Made by a program: the position numbers and the translations under genes. Positions 35,667 through 43,598 of a DNA stretch of 64,000 nucleotides are shown here, piece by piece. Within the stretch, counting starts at the first letter, position 1. Each line of letters opens with the position of its first letter. The notes beneath the pieces are model-generated. The model had not been told where the DNA came from. It did not search any database and saw nothing but the letters and a program-made list of their open reading frames with translations. This DNA is from G963556115 sp963678205 (GTDB lineage Bacteria > Planctomycetota > SZUA-567). The stretch covers positions 930,001 to 994,000 of the forward strand of contig OY782760.1 in NCBI GenBank assembly GCA_963678205.1, written 5' to 3'.

Positions 35667-37034
35667 ATGATATTAGAGATTAAAAATTTAGTGAAAACTT
35701 TCCCTGGGGTTAAAGCTTTGCATAAAGTTAACTTTCAACTTGAAGCTGGAGAAATTCATGCTCTCGTTGGTGGGCATGGCTCAGGAAAATCAGTGCTGAT
35801 AAAGGTTCTTAGTGGTGTTTACGCAAGAGATAGCGGGTCTATAAATTATTTTGGAAAGTACTTTGAAGTATCATCTCCCAGAGAAGCAGAGCATAGCGGA
35901 ATATGCCCGGTATTTCAGGAGGTGAATCTTATTCATAACCTTACAGTTGCTGAAAATCTCTTTATGGAGAGGCAGCCAAAAACTTTGGGATTTATCAATT
36001 GGAAGCAAATTAATAAGCACGCAGCTGAAGTTTTGAAACAATTTGAGCTTGAAATCGATGTAACTAGAGAACTTGGTGAACTATCAATTGCTGCTCAACA
36101 GATGGTTGTTATTGGCAGAGCTCTGATTGGTGAACCTAAAATTCTGATTCTTGATGAACCTACTTCAAGTTTGAATCAGGAAGAAGCAGAGCTTCTATTT
36201 AAGCAGCTCAGAAGGCTTAAATCAGAAGGCGTTGCTATCATATTTATTACTCACTTTTTAGATCAGGTATATTCTGTATGTGATAAAATCACAGTCCTTA
36301 AAAATGGGGAAAATGCAGGAACATGGTTTATAGATGAACTGCCAGAGTCAAAACTTGTTGAAATGCTTGCTGGTGAGAAAGTAGAAGAAGTATATCAGGA
36401 AGTTATTCAGGAAAGTGCTCAAAGCGCTACAGATGCAGGCGGGTATGAGCTGGTGCTTAATAATGATGAACAGTATGATTTTGCTGAAAATCTAGATTCT
36501 GGAAATATTGAATTAGTAGATACAGAGCTGCATATAACACAGAAGGACGGTACACAATCTACGGTGAACAGACAATGCGCAATTGTTAAAAATCCAGTTT
36601 TTAAAATTAATCGTAAGCTTAATTCTGAAAGTAAAACTGAGCTGGAGATTACAGGTGAGCTTTCAGTTATCGAAAACATTACTCTTGCCCTCAGAGTAAA
36701 ACGTGGGTGGTTCAGTTTGCTTCAGGAAGAAGAGCAGAGAAGGTATGCTGAAGAATATATCAAAATATTTGGGATTCAGCCTTCATTTTTTAATGAAAAA
36801 GCAGATAAGCTGACAGCTGAAGATAAGCAGAAAGTTGCTTTTGCCAGATGCCTCGCATCTGATCCGACAATTGTTATGATAGATGAACCTACTCGTGGGA
36901 TTAATCTGCAGGGTAAAAAAGAGAATCAGAGATACATTATTAAATTGTCAGTTTCAGGAGTGTCGGTTGTCTTCATTTCCCCCGAATTAAATGAATTGAT
37001 TAATAATTCTGGCGGTGATATGATTATAAATTAG
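35667..37034 (+). CDS. Orphan, degenerate RbsA/XylG-type ABC ATPase
   Basis: 455 residues from ATG 35667 (AGAGAGATAAG before it). NBD1 is recognisable: ILEIKNLVKTFPGVKALHKV, Walker A GGHGSGKSVLIK, signature LSIAAQQMVVIGRAL, Walker B ILILDEPTSSL and H-loop FITHFLD. The second half is eroded: an acidic, repeat-poor stretch (about 245-320) replaces Walker A of NBD2, its signature is LTAEDKQKVAFARCL instead of LSGGNQQK, and only Walker B (VMIDEPTRGINLQG) survives. No permease or binding-protein gene is adjacent. It may partner a distant transporter, regulate, or be decaying. Sits between the IclR gene and the zinc dehydrogenase. Confidence 0.8.
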   Translation: MILEIKNLVKTFPGVKALHKVNFQLEAGEIHALVGGHGSGKSVLIKVLSGVYARDSGSINYFGKYFEVSSPREAEHSGICPVFQEVNLIHNLTVAENLFMERQPKTLGFINWKQINKHAAEVLKQFELEIDVTRELGELSIAAQQMVVIGRALIGEPKILILDEPTSSLNQEEAELLFKQLRRLKSEGVAIIFITHFLDQVYSVCDKITVLKNGENAGTWFIDELPESKLVEMLAGEKVEEVYQEVIQESAQSATDAGGYELVLNNDEQYDFAENLDSGNIELVDTELHITQKDGTQSTVNRQCAIVKNPVFKINRKLNSESKTELEITGELSVIENITLALRVKRGWFSLLQEEEQRRYAEEYIKIFGIQPSFFNEKADKLTAEDKQKVAFARCLASDPTIVMIDEPTRGINLQGKKENQRYIIKLSVSGVSVVFISPELNELINNSGGDMIIN

Positions 37035-37178
37035 GAAATATATTTGGTTATTAAATGATATCAAATTTTTTATGTGATAGTAAGATAGTTGTAAATCTAT
37101 ATTTCTTCTTTAAATAAAAAAAGTTATACGGTATTTTGCCCCTTAAAAAAAGGAGAAAAAATTTTCTGTACTATAGAG

Positions 37179-37193
37179 TGAAACGGCGTTTTA
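37179..37193. promoter_or_regulatory. KdgR/IclR-type operator candidate
   Basis: TGAAAC-GGC-GTTTTA: one mismatch from an inverted repeat TGAAAC-N3-GTTTCA, the core of the enterobacterial KdgR site (family knowledge). It lies 78 nt upstream of the zinc dehydrogenase, downstream of a CTATAG element. A plausible target of the nearby IclR regulator. Confidence 0.45.
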
Positions 37194-37270
37194 GATATAA
37201 TAACTTTTGATTACGATCAATTATTGTAATTTTTAGTATCTATTTGGGAGTCTGTTGAGGAGAAATAGAA

Positions 37271-38287
37271 ATGAGAGCTAGTTTGTTTAAGGGTGATAAA
37301 ACATTTGAGTGCGCCGAAGTAGAAGAGTTACTTCCTGAAGAAGCTCAGGTGCAGGTAAAGGTTGCATATTGTGGTATTTGCGGAACAGATCTGCATATTT
37401 ATCAGGGAGCGATGGCACAGCGTCTTACTTTACCACAGGCGATAGGTCATGAAATTTCTGGTACGGTTGCAAAGATAGGCTCTGGAGTTGAGGGGTTGAA
37501 AGAGGGTGATAAGGTTACTGTTCGTCCGCTTGACCCTTGTGGAGATTGTCCTGCGTGTAAGGCTGGGCATAGTCATATATGCCATAATTTGAAATTTATG
37601 GGAATTGATACTATTGGTGGATTTCAGGAGTACTGGACTGTTCCTGCGTTTACAATTCATAAACTCCCTGATTCTATTAATCTTGAAACGGCTGCTCTGA
37701 TAGAGCCACTTGCTGTTGCTTGCCATGATGTAAAAATGTCAAGACTCAAAGTTGGCGAAGACGTTGTGGTTATTGGCGGTGGACCGATTGGTATCCTTGT
37801 AGCTCTTGTAGCAAAACAGGTAGGGGCGAATGTAATAATCTCTGAAGTTAATGATTATCGTTTGTCTATTGCTCAGAAGTTAGGATTTAAAACTGTAAAT
37901 CCAGTCAAAGATGATGCAGTGAAATTTATAGATGAGGCAACGTCTGGTAAGGGTGCGGAAGTAGTATTTGAAGTCTCCGGGGTACAGCCGGGTGTTGACT
38001 TTATGACTCAGATTGCGGCAACTCGTGGTAGGATTGTAGTTGTAGCAATTCATGCTGAGAAGAAAGCTGTAGATCTTTTTAAATTATTTTGGAGAGAGCT
38101 CGAAGTTATTGGAGTACGTGTGTATGAGCCAGATGATTTTGATAAGGCTATCGACTTAATTGCGAATAATAATATTGATCTGAGTGAGATTATTACAGAA
38201 GTAAAAAATCTTGATGAAATTACAGAGGTGTTTGAAAGCACGTTGAGTAATCCTCAGGCAATGAAAAGTGTTGTGAAGTGTAGCTAA
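37271..38287 (+). CDS. Zinc-dependent medium-chain dehydrogenase
   Basis: 338 residues. GroES-like catalytic domain with the zinc ligands in YCGICGTDLH, IGHEISG and a structural-zinc CGDCPACKAGHSHIC loop; Rossmann motif VVIGGGPIGILVAL. Belongs to the sorbitol/threonine/galactitol dehydrogenase group, oxidising a secondary alcohol of a sugar or sugar acid with NAD(P). With KduD 60 nt downstream it probably serves hexuronate or keto-deoxy-sugar degradation (inference). Start follows GAGGAGAAATAGAA. Confidence 0.88.
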   Translation: MRASLFKGDKTFECAEVEELLPEEAQVQVKVAYCGICGTDLHIYQGAMAQRLTLPQAIGHEISGTVAKIGSGVEGLKEGDKVTVRPLDPCGDCPACKAGHSHICHNLKFMGIDTIGGFQEYWTVPAFTIHKLPDSINLETAALIEPLAVACHDVKMSRLKVGEDVVVIGGGPIGILVALVAKQVGANVIISEVNDYRLSIAQKLGFKTVNPVKDDAVKFIDEATSGKGAEVVFEVSGVQPGVDFMTQIAATRGRIVVVAIHAEKKAVDLFKLFWRELEVIGVRVYEPDDFDKAIDLIANNNIDLSEIITEVKNLDEITEVFESTLSNPQAMKSVVKCS

Positions 38288-38349
38288 TATTTTAGTACTG
38301 TTTAATATTATTGAATAGTATAGGATTTTTTTAGTGAAGGAGATGGTAA

Positions 38350-39120
38350 ATGGGAGTATTAGATTCTTATAGTCTTGAAGGCAAGACTGCAATTGTTACA
38401 GGCTGTAAGCGCGGTATTGGCATGGGTATGGCTATTGGACTGGCTGAGGCTGGCGCGGATATCATTGGTGTTTCGGCTACACTTGAAGAGAATGGCAGCG
38501 CAATTGAGAAGGCTGTAACTGCTCTTGGTAGAAAATTCACAGGTTATGCATGTGATTTTTCAGATAGAGCTTCTTTGTATGATTTTATTAAAATTGTAAA
38601 AGATAATTCAGGTGCGCCTGACATTCTAGTAAATAATGCTGGAACTATCCTTCGCGAACCTGCTGCAAACCATCCAGATGAATATTGGGATAAGGTTATG
38701 GAAGTAAATCTTAGTTCTCAGTTCATACTATCTCGTGAATTTGGTCGTGATATGGTAGCACGTGGTAGCGGTAAGATTATCTTCACTGCATCACTACTTA
38801 CTTTCCAGGGCGGTATAAATGTTCCTGGTTACTCGGCAAGTAAGGGTGGTATTGGGCAGCTTACTATGGCTCTAGCAAATGAATGGGCTGGTAAGGGTGT
38901 ACAGGTAAATGCAATTGCTCCTGGTTATATCGCAACAGATAATACACAGGCTTTACAGGATGATCCTGTTCGCAGTGAATCTATCCTTGGTCGTATTCCT
39001 GCAGGTCGCTGGGGTACACCTGATGACTTCAAAGGTCCTATTGTATTCCTGTCTTCTTCCGCTTCTGATTATGTGAATGGCCATATAATGGTAGTAGATG
39101 GCGGCTGGATGGGGCGTTAA
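38350..39120 (+). CDS. kduD: KduD-like short-chain dehydrogenase (2-dehydro-3-deoxygluconate 5-dehydrogenase type)
   Basis: 256 residues. SDR motifs: AIVTGCKRGIGMGMAIGLA (TGxxxGIG), ILVNNAGTI, active-site S-Y-K (ITASLL region, PGYSASKGG). The N-terminus LDSYSLEGKTAIVTG, IATDNTQALQDDPVRSESIL and the ending VDGGWMGR match KduD/gluconate 5-dehydrogenase-type proteins. It would interconvert 2,5-diketo-3-deoxygluconate and KDG, feeding KDG kinase at 31.4 kb. AAGGAGATGGTAA before ATG. Likely one operon with the zinc dehydrogenase. Confidence 0.87.
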   Translation: MGVLDSYSLEGKTAIVTGCKRGIGMGMAIGLAEAGADIIGVSATLEENGSAIEKAVTALGRKFTGYACDFSDRASLYDFIKIVKDNSGAPDILVNNAGTILREPAANHPDEYWDKVMEVNLSSQFILSREFGRDMVARGSGKIIFTASLLTFQGGINVPGYSASKGGIGQLTMALANEWAGKGVQVNAIAPGYIATDNTQALQDDPVRSESILGRIPAGRWGTPDDFKGPIVFLSSSASDYVNGHIMVVDGGWMGR

Positions 39121-39143
39121 TAATAAGTATTGTTCTATAATGA

Positions 39144-39179
39144 ATGGAGTGGACCAACTGGATCCACTCCATATTTTTT
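39144..39179 (+). terminator. Terminator after kduD
   Basis: Ten-bp stem (ATGGAGTGGA with TCCACTCCAT), loop containing CCAACTGG, then ATTTTTTT. It separates kduD from the convergent flagellin-like gene. Confidence 0.9.
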
Positions 39180-39192
39180 TGCTCTCTACTAA

Positions 39193-40074
39193 TTATGAAA
39201 GTAAGAGACTTGCAACCTGAGTAGTATTTACCTGTGAGGCAGCTGATATCGAATCAGGATTATTCAGAAGAATTTCTGATACTTCTTGGATTGATTCCTC
39301 AAGTTCTTTATCAATTTCAGGTCTTTCAATTTGACTAGCAAAATTTGTTATTTCATTACCTATATCATTTAGAAGGTTGCTACGATGCATCTCAGTAGAG
39401 ACCTGAAGAGACGCAACTTCATTTTGAGCTTTGGCTAAGATGTCAGATGCTTCTGACGAATCCAGCGCAATGTCTCCTTTCAACGATGATAATGAATTAT
39501 TATTGTCAGTCTTACCTAGGTTGTCTGTACTTATAGAGATATCAAGAGCATAGGTTTCCATGAAATTCTCAATATAATCAATAAGTTCAGATCCGGTATG
39601 GTCAATACCCTCTAGGTATTTGTCCGTTATAGCTTGCATCTCTTCTCTTTCAGCTTCAAATTGTGATGTATCAACTGAAACATCGGTTGCATCCATTTCA
39701 GTAACTGGCGTTGATTCTTGTGCTTTAACTTTTTTCCCAGCTTCTTGAGCTGCAGTAAGCTGCTTGCCGATATGCCAGAGATCACTAGATACATCATCAA
39801 GCGCTGTCTGAACTGTGTCAAGTGTTGTAACCTCTTTTTGCATTGTAGAAACTTTGTCGAGGTTGCTTTCTTGGGATTCAACTTTTTGTACAGCTTTTTC
39901 ACTTAGTACACTGCTGTCTGTAGTAGTGTATGATTTAGAGCTAGTATTTGATTCTGCATCTGGAAGAGATATACCGCTTGAGAGTTTACTCAAAGCATGT
40001 CTGGTACTTTCAGAATTTGAAACATTACTGCCAATTTGAGAGTTGAGAGCATTTTTTGTAATATTCACAGTCAT
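39193..40074 (-). CDS. Divergent flagellin-like protein
   Basis: 293 residues, acidic and Ser/Thr-rich. The N-terminus MTVNITKNALNSQIGSNVSN ... HALSKLSSGISLPDA imitates the flagellin D0 signature ('LSSGLRINSA'), and the C-terminus AASQVNTTQVASLLLS imitates the flagellin C-terminal D0 helix. The middle is unrelated helical sequence rather than a normal D1. It may be a minor filament, hook-junction or export-regulating paralog. AAAGGAG stands seven bases before the ATG. Sixty nucleotides downstream of a flagellin gene. Confidence 0.6.
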   Translation of the reverse strand: MTVNITKNALNSQIGSNVSNSESTRHALSKLSSGISLPDAESNTSSKSYTTTDSSVLSEKAVQKVESQESNLDKVSTMQKEVTTLDTVQTALDDVSSDLWHIGKQLTAAQEAGKKVKAQESTPVTEMDATDVSVDTSQFEAEREEMQAITDKYLEGIDHTGSELIDYIENFMETYALDISISTDNLGKTDNNNSLSSLKGDIALDSSEASDILAKAQNEVASLQVSTEMHRSNLLNDIGNEITNFASQIERPEIDKELEESIQEVSEILLNNPDSISAASQVNTTQVASLLLS

Positions 40075-40134
40075 TTTGTTACTCCTTTAAAGTGTGAATT
40101 AAAATGCAACTGGATAAGCCCAGTGTGCCCAACA

Positions 40135-40962
40135 TTATGCTGTAAAGCTACTACCGCTACTGATATTGTAGAACTTTGACTGATAAGACAATGCAGCATT
40201 TGCCGCAGATGCTTGATTGCTAAGTGACGTCAATAACGCGGATTCTTCAGCATCATTTACTTTTATTAGCTCATTGTATGATTGAGAGTAGCCGGTATTT
40301 GAATTTGACATAATTGAGTTAGCACCTTCAAATAGTTTGCGATATGTTGATATAGATGCATTGTTTTTGCTGACAGTCTCCTGAGCTGTTGATAATACTG
40401 TAGTAGTATCAGTAGTAATATCACCGCCAGCTGCTAGACCTAAACCAGCAAGTGTCATAGCTGTAAATCCAAGTGAGACGCTACTGCCAGTGCCTGCGAA
40501 AGCCTGTTCTGTTACACTGGTTGTACCAGGAGCTGATCCATCAAGGACGGCTTGATCTTTATAAGAAGCTCCTTTAGCAAGTGTGTCAATACTTACAGCA
40601 TATGCCTTATATTCTTCAGCAAGAGTAGCTTTGGCACTAGTGTCTGACTCGTTATCGTACTGTGTTTTTAACGATGACATACTTCCAAGAATAGATGCGA
40701 TCTGATCTTGAGCTTCAAGAACACCGTCAAATTGACCAAGAGTGTAGTTATTAGCGTCAATTGCTTTAGAGTTGCCTGAGATGTCATCCTGTAACCCTTG
40801 TGCCTTTAGAATTGTACCTGGAGCGTCTGATACATGATTGTATTTTAGACCAGAGTTGATTCTTGCAATAGAATCATTTGCTAGTCTATTGATACTTGAA
40901 ATTGTGTTTAGTGACTGGGTCATACTTCCTGATAATCCAGCATTTACATTTAAAATACTCAT
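40135..40962 (-). CDS. Flagellin
   Basis: 275 residues. N-terminal D0/D1: NTISSINRLANDSIARINSG, then LKYNHVSDAPG; C-terminal half ends with LLTSLSNQASAANAALSYQS. Compact like flagellins lacking D2/D3. It forms helical filament subunits exported by the flagellar type III system. The gene has a strong ribosome site ACAAGGAGG that also resembles a CsrA-binding site, and a leader with GGA hairpin (features at 40970 and 41027). Located between small flagellin-cluster ORFs and the flagellin-like gene. Confidence 0.85.
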   Translation of the reverse strand: MSILNVNAGLSGSMTQSLNTISSINRLANDSIARINSGLKYNHVSDAPGTILKAQGLQDDISGNSKAIDANNYTLGQFDGVLEAQDQIASILGSMSSLKTQYDNESDTSAKATLAEEYKAYAVSIDTLAKGASYKDQAVLDGSAPGTTSVTEQAFAGTGSSVSLGFTAMTLAGLGLAAGGDITTDTTTVLSTAQETVSKNNASISTYRKLFEGANSIMSNSNTGYSQSYNELIKVNDAEESALLTSLSNQASAANAALSYQSKFYNISSGSSFTA

Positions 40963-40969
40963 GGTGTTT

Positions 40970-40978
40970 CCTCCTTGT
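40970..40978 (-). promoter_or_regulatory. Ribosome site overlapping a CsrA-like motif
   Basis: On the mRNA, ACAAGGAGG, seven bases before the flagellin ATG, matches the ACARGGA core of CsrA targets as well as being the Shine-Dalgarno sequence. In Bacillus hag, CsrA blocks such a site (known); here it is inference. Confidence 0.45.
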
Positions 40979-41026
40979 CAGGGATGTATTTTATTATAAG
41001 AATAATACATCCTTTTTCTTCCGTGA

Positions 41027-41051
41027 AAAGGTGGTCTCCATTTCCACCTTT
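41027..41051 (-). promoter_or_regulatory. GGA-loop hairpin in the flagellin leader
   Basis: Perfect 8-bp stem AAAGGTGG/CCACCTTT; the mRNA loop AAATGGAGA contains ATGGA (ANGGA), the form in which CsrA prefers its sites. About 65 nt upstream of the flagellin start codon. A second stem (GGATGTATT with AATACATCC, 40982-41012 region) lies between. Confidence 0.45.
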
Positions 41052-41056
41052 AATCC

Positions 41057-41170
41057 CTACCTTCCAAGGCAGAGCCTAACATACTGGTTTAGTAAGAAGA
41101 TTTTCCCGATCTCTTTTTGGTCTCCAGCTAACCCTCTGAGTTTAAACTCTCTCAGAGTAGAGTCTTTCAT
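41057..41170 (-). CDS. Small ORF upstream of flagellin
   Basis: 37 codons starting MKDSTLREFKLRGLAGDQKE and containing EIGK, preceded by AAAGGAGG nine bases upstream. It ends just before the GGA-loop hairpin of the flagellin leader. Its start resembles the small ORF at 43308-43424 (M-x-[ED]-x-TL). The codons for EIGK carry the 11-nt sequence complementary to the candidate sRNA at 43.6 kb. Translation is plausible; function unknown. Confidence 0.4.
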   Translation of the reverse strand: MKDSTLREFKLRGLAGDQKEIGKIFLLNQYVRLCLGR

Positions 41171-41213
41171 ACCATAGCACCTCCTTTATAAAAATATAAA
41201 CATTTGAAATTTA

Positions 41214-41495
41214 TTATGAATGCCTAGAAAGTAGTCTTGTCCTGTGAAGAGTTCTGCTCCCTGCAACCAGTAGAAGGTGGTGGTACATTTGAGAAGTAAA
41301 GTCAGCGGTAATTTTATCTGCATTCATTGACTCAGAATTAGTTTTCTCTATATCTTGTTCAAGAATTTTGCGATTAGGGAATTGTATAATTTTTTTAGGG
41401 GTTCTCTTTATCTTTTTGATAGTGCGCTCGATATTATTATCATGGATTAGTGAGTTGAGCCCAGCTAGCGTGTTATTTGTTGCGTTGATAACCAT
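41214..41495 (-). CDS. Small basic protein in flagellin cluster, unknown
   Basis: 93 residues, lysine/arginine-rich, starting MVINATNNTLAGLNSLIHDN. AAGGAGAAAATA before the ATG is a strong ribosome site. A basic middle (TIKKIKRTPKKIIQFPNRK) is followed by a helical C-terminus ending in basic residues. It lies between two flagellin genes on the same strand with short gaps (47 nt after the long flagellin). Not recognised; could be an export-, assembly- or regulation-related factor. Confidence 0.6.
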   Translation of the reverse strand: MVINATNNTLAGLNSLIHDNNIERTIKKIKRTPKKIIQFPNRKILEQDIEKTNSESMNADKITADFTSQMYHHLLLVAGSRTLHRTRLLSRHS

Positions 41496-41542
41496 TATTT
41501 TCTCCTTGTTAATTTTTTTGTGTGTTTAGTTAATGATGTTTC

Positions 41543-43351
41543 TTAGGAAGTTGGAAGTAATGACGTAATCATCTTGGCTGTCGAATTTCCTAAGGTAAGA
41601 GCAGATATATTTGCCTGTTGTAAAATTTGAAGCTGTGTAATTCTGGTTGTAGCATATGCTTCATCAACATCTGCAATCGTTGAGCGCTGCTTGGCCAGAG
41701 ATACAAGCTGATCTTGAAGATTTTCTGCTTGATTATTCAGATTATTCTTCATGAATGATCCAAGTCCTGTCCACTCAGATTTTACAGTAGCAATAACACT
41801 GTCTAAAAAATTAAGAGCTTTATCTGGGTCATCAACAAGGTAAAACTCAGAAGAGCTATCAACAATTTTTTCAAGATCAAGACCTGAGGCAGAGATGTCA
41901 CGAAAGCCATAGTTTATGGAATCAATATTTGTGCCACCGTCTGAAACTTGAAAATGAGTACCGCCTTCTGGCTGGAAGCTGTAGCGCTGGTTGTTTAGAG
42001 TCACGTTATTAACCAAATCTTTACCAACTTTTTCTGCTTCAAATGTGAGCTCGGATTGCATCTGAGAATTAGTAACGTATGTCTTGATTCCTGAAGTATT
42101 TTCATATCTTCTACCTGTATCAGTGAAATCTTTTCCGTCTGTAAATATTTGATCTGTACCAGTATTTGAGTACATCAGTACTTCAGAGCTTCCTTTGCCG
42201 GTAGTATTGAATATCAGCTTACCATTATCTATTCTCGCTTCGGCACCTATTGCTGAGAAAGCAGTATTCATGGCAGTAAGTCTTCCGCTTATTGTATCGC
42301 CACCGCTAAAAACATAGCTTGCAGAGCCATTAGTTGTTGTCAGAGTAATGGTTGCATCTGTAGCAATTGTATTGTTGTATTCTCCTTTAACTTCAGCACT
42401 TTCTGAACCATCATTTTTATACTGTCCTTTTAGGTCATATTTTGTACCATTTATAAGTACAGAACCGGTTTCTCCATAATCAGAAGCTGAGCTTACCCCG
42501 GTTAGAATATCTGTACCACTTACCTGGTTGAATGATATGCTTGCACTATCGCCATATCCGCGGGTCAGGAAGTTTAACTCTGTACCATCATTATTGAGTT
42601 CTGCATATACACCTATATCTGCAAGTTGCTGGTTCATAAGTGATACGGCATTGGCTTTTGCTTCATTGTCAACGGGACTGGTTGCATTGACCTGAATGCG
42701 TTTTGTTCCGCTGCTGGTAGTAATCTCAAATACAGAATCAGTACCTCCTGAACCAGAGTCAGGGAGGTTGAATGTACCTGATATAACCGCTTGTTCTGCC
42801 GCATCATCATTTTGAAAACTTATAGACAGATATGAGTCATCAAGGATTGTACGAATATAAGAATCTTTGGTTGAAATTAAGCCAGAGGCACTACTCAAAT
42901 TGAACTCAGCATCACCTGAAAGTACCTGTTTCCCACCTACTTCTACTGAGTTTGAGAAAACATTTATTGCTGAAATACCGGCTGAAACACTTTGCATTAA
43001 GGTTTCTTTAACACCTGTATCGGTCTCTGTTGTTGCATCAGAAACTTTAGATCTCATATCCATAAGCGTTTTTAAGATTTCATTTTGAGCGGAATCAATA
43101 CCGGTTAGAGAGTTGTAAGAATATTGATTATTCTCAATTGCTTTTTCTACACCATAAATTCTTGCTTGTAAACGTGTGAGTTCTGAGGATCCTGATGGGT
43201 TCTCTGCTGCTGAGGTAAATTTATAGCCTGTGCTCAACTGATTGAGGGTTGCATTGAGCTCTTTGTTGATTTGACTAATTGTATTGATGCGTTGAGTATT
43301 CTGGGCACTAAGCCTTGCGCTTAGCCCAAAAGTTGGGGTATAAGTACTCAT
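41543..43351 (-). CDS. Large flagellin/FlgL-type filament protein
   Basis: 602 residues. N-terminal coiled coil: QRINTISQINKELNATLNQL and STGYKFTSAAENPSGSSELT (the flagellin/FlgL 'LSTG..ASAADDPAG' motif). C-terminal coiled coil: STIADVDEAYATTRITQLQI then LQQANISALTLGNSTAKMI. Between them about 350 residues of Gly/Thr/Ser-rich beta sequence form variable D2/D3-like domains. It could be flagellin with a large exposed domain or a hook-associated protein 3. The ATG at 43351 is chosen because CGGAGG is seven bases upstream; the frame is open 23 codons further but overlaps the leader. Confidence 0.85.
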   Translation of the reverse strand: MSTYTPTFGLSARLSAQNTQRINTISQINKELNATLNQLSTGYKFTSAAENPSGSSELTRLQARIYGVEKAIENNQYSYNSLTGIDSAQNEILKTLMDMRSKVSDATTETDTGVKETLMQSVSAGISAINVFSNSVEVGGKQVLSGDAEFNLSSASGLISTKDSYIRTILDDSYLSISFQNDDAAEQAVISGTFNLPDSGSGGTDSVFEITTSSGTKRIQVNATSPVDNEAKANAVSLMNQQLADIGVYAELNNDGTELNFLTRGYGDSASISFNQVSGTDILTGVSSASDYGETGSVLINGTKYDLKGQYKNDGSESAEVKGEYNNTIATDATITLTTTNGSASYVFSGGDTISGRLTAMNTAFSAIGAEARIDNGKLIFNTTGKGSSEVLMYSNTGTDQIFTDGKDFTDTGRRYENTSGIKTYVTNSQMQSELTFEAEKVGKDLVNNVTLNNQRYSFQPEGGTHFQVSDGGTNIDSINYGFRDISASGLDLEKIVDSSSEFYLVDDPDKALNFLDSVIATVKSEWTGLGSFMKNNLNNQAENLQDQLVSLAKQRSTIADVDEAYATTRITQLQILQQANISALTLGNSTAKMITSLLPTS

Positions 43352-43424
43352 TTTGCTTCCTCCGTGAAGTATTTCCGATCTTATCTTGGACTGTCCCCAG
43401 TCTTTGAAGCGTTTTCTCATCCAT
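43308..43424 (-). CDS. Possible leader ORF overlapping the large flagellin start
   Basis: 38 codons, MDEKTLQRLGTVQDKIGNTS and onward, in a different frame, overlapping the first 44 nt of the flagellin gene; AAAAGG lies five bases before its ATG. It shares the TL...DKIGN/KEIGK pattern with the small ORF at 41057-41170. It may be a translated leader coupling to flagellin translation, or chance. Confidence 0.3.
   Translation of the reverse strand: MDEKTLQRLGTVQDKIGNTSRRKQNEYLYPNFWAKRKA
43359..43402 (-). promoter_or_regulatory. CsrA-like leader of the large flagellin mRNA
   Basis: Two GGA sites: a hairpin GACTG-GGGA-CAGTC (43389-43402) with GGA in its tetraloop, and ACGGAGG overlapping the Shine-Dalgarno sequence (43359-43365). 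Between them lies AAGATCGGAAA (43372-43382), partly complementary to the candidate sRNA loop. Confidence 0.45.
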
Positions 43425-43565
43425 GATGGCCTTTTAAAGCCTACGTACGCCAGACGTTATTAACTGATTTTTAAGGTAAAACTCTCCTTTGCGAATGTAG
43501 TGCCGTTGATTAATATTTATTTTGCATTTTGCGAATTTATATTTACAAAAATTTAAAGATTTTTC

Positions 43566-43592
43566 TAAAGGTTTATAAAATTGAACCGATAA
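43566..43592 (+). promoter_or_regulatory. Sigma-28 (FliA) type promoter
   Basis: TAAAGGTT-N11-ACCGATAA differs from the flagellar sigma-28 consensus (TAAAGTTT-N11-GCCGATAA) at one base in each box and has the exact 11-nt spacer. It points away from the flagellin genes, into the candidate sRNA. Confidence 0.7.
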
Positions 43593-43598
43593 GAAATT

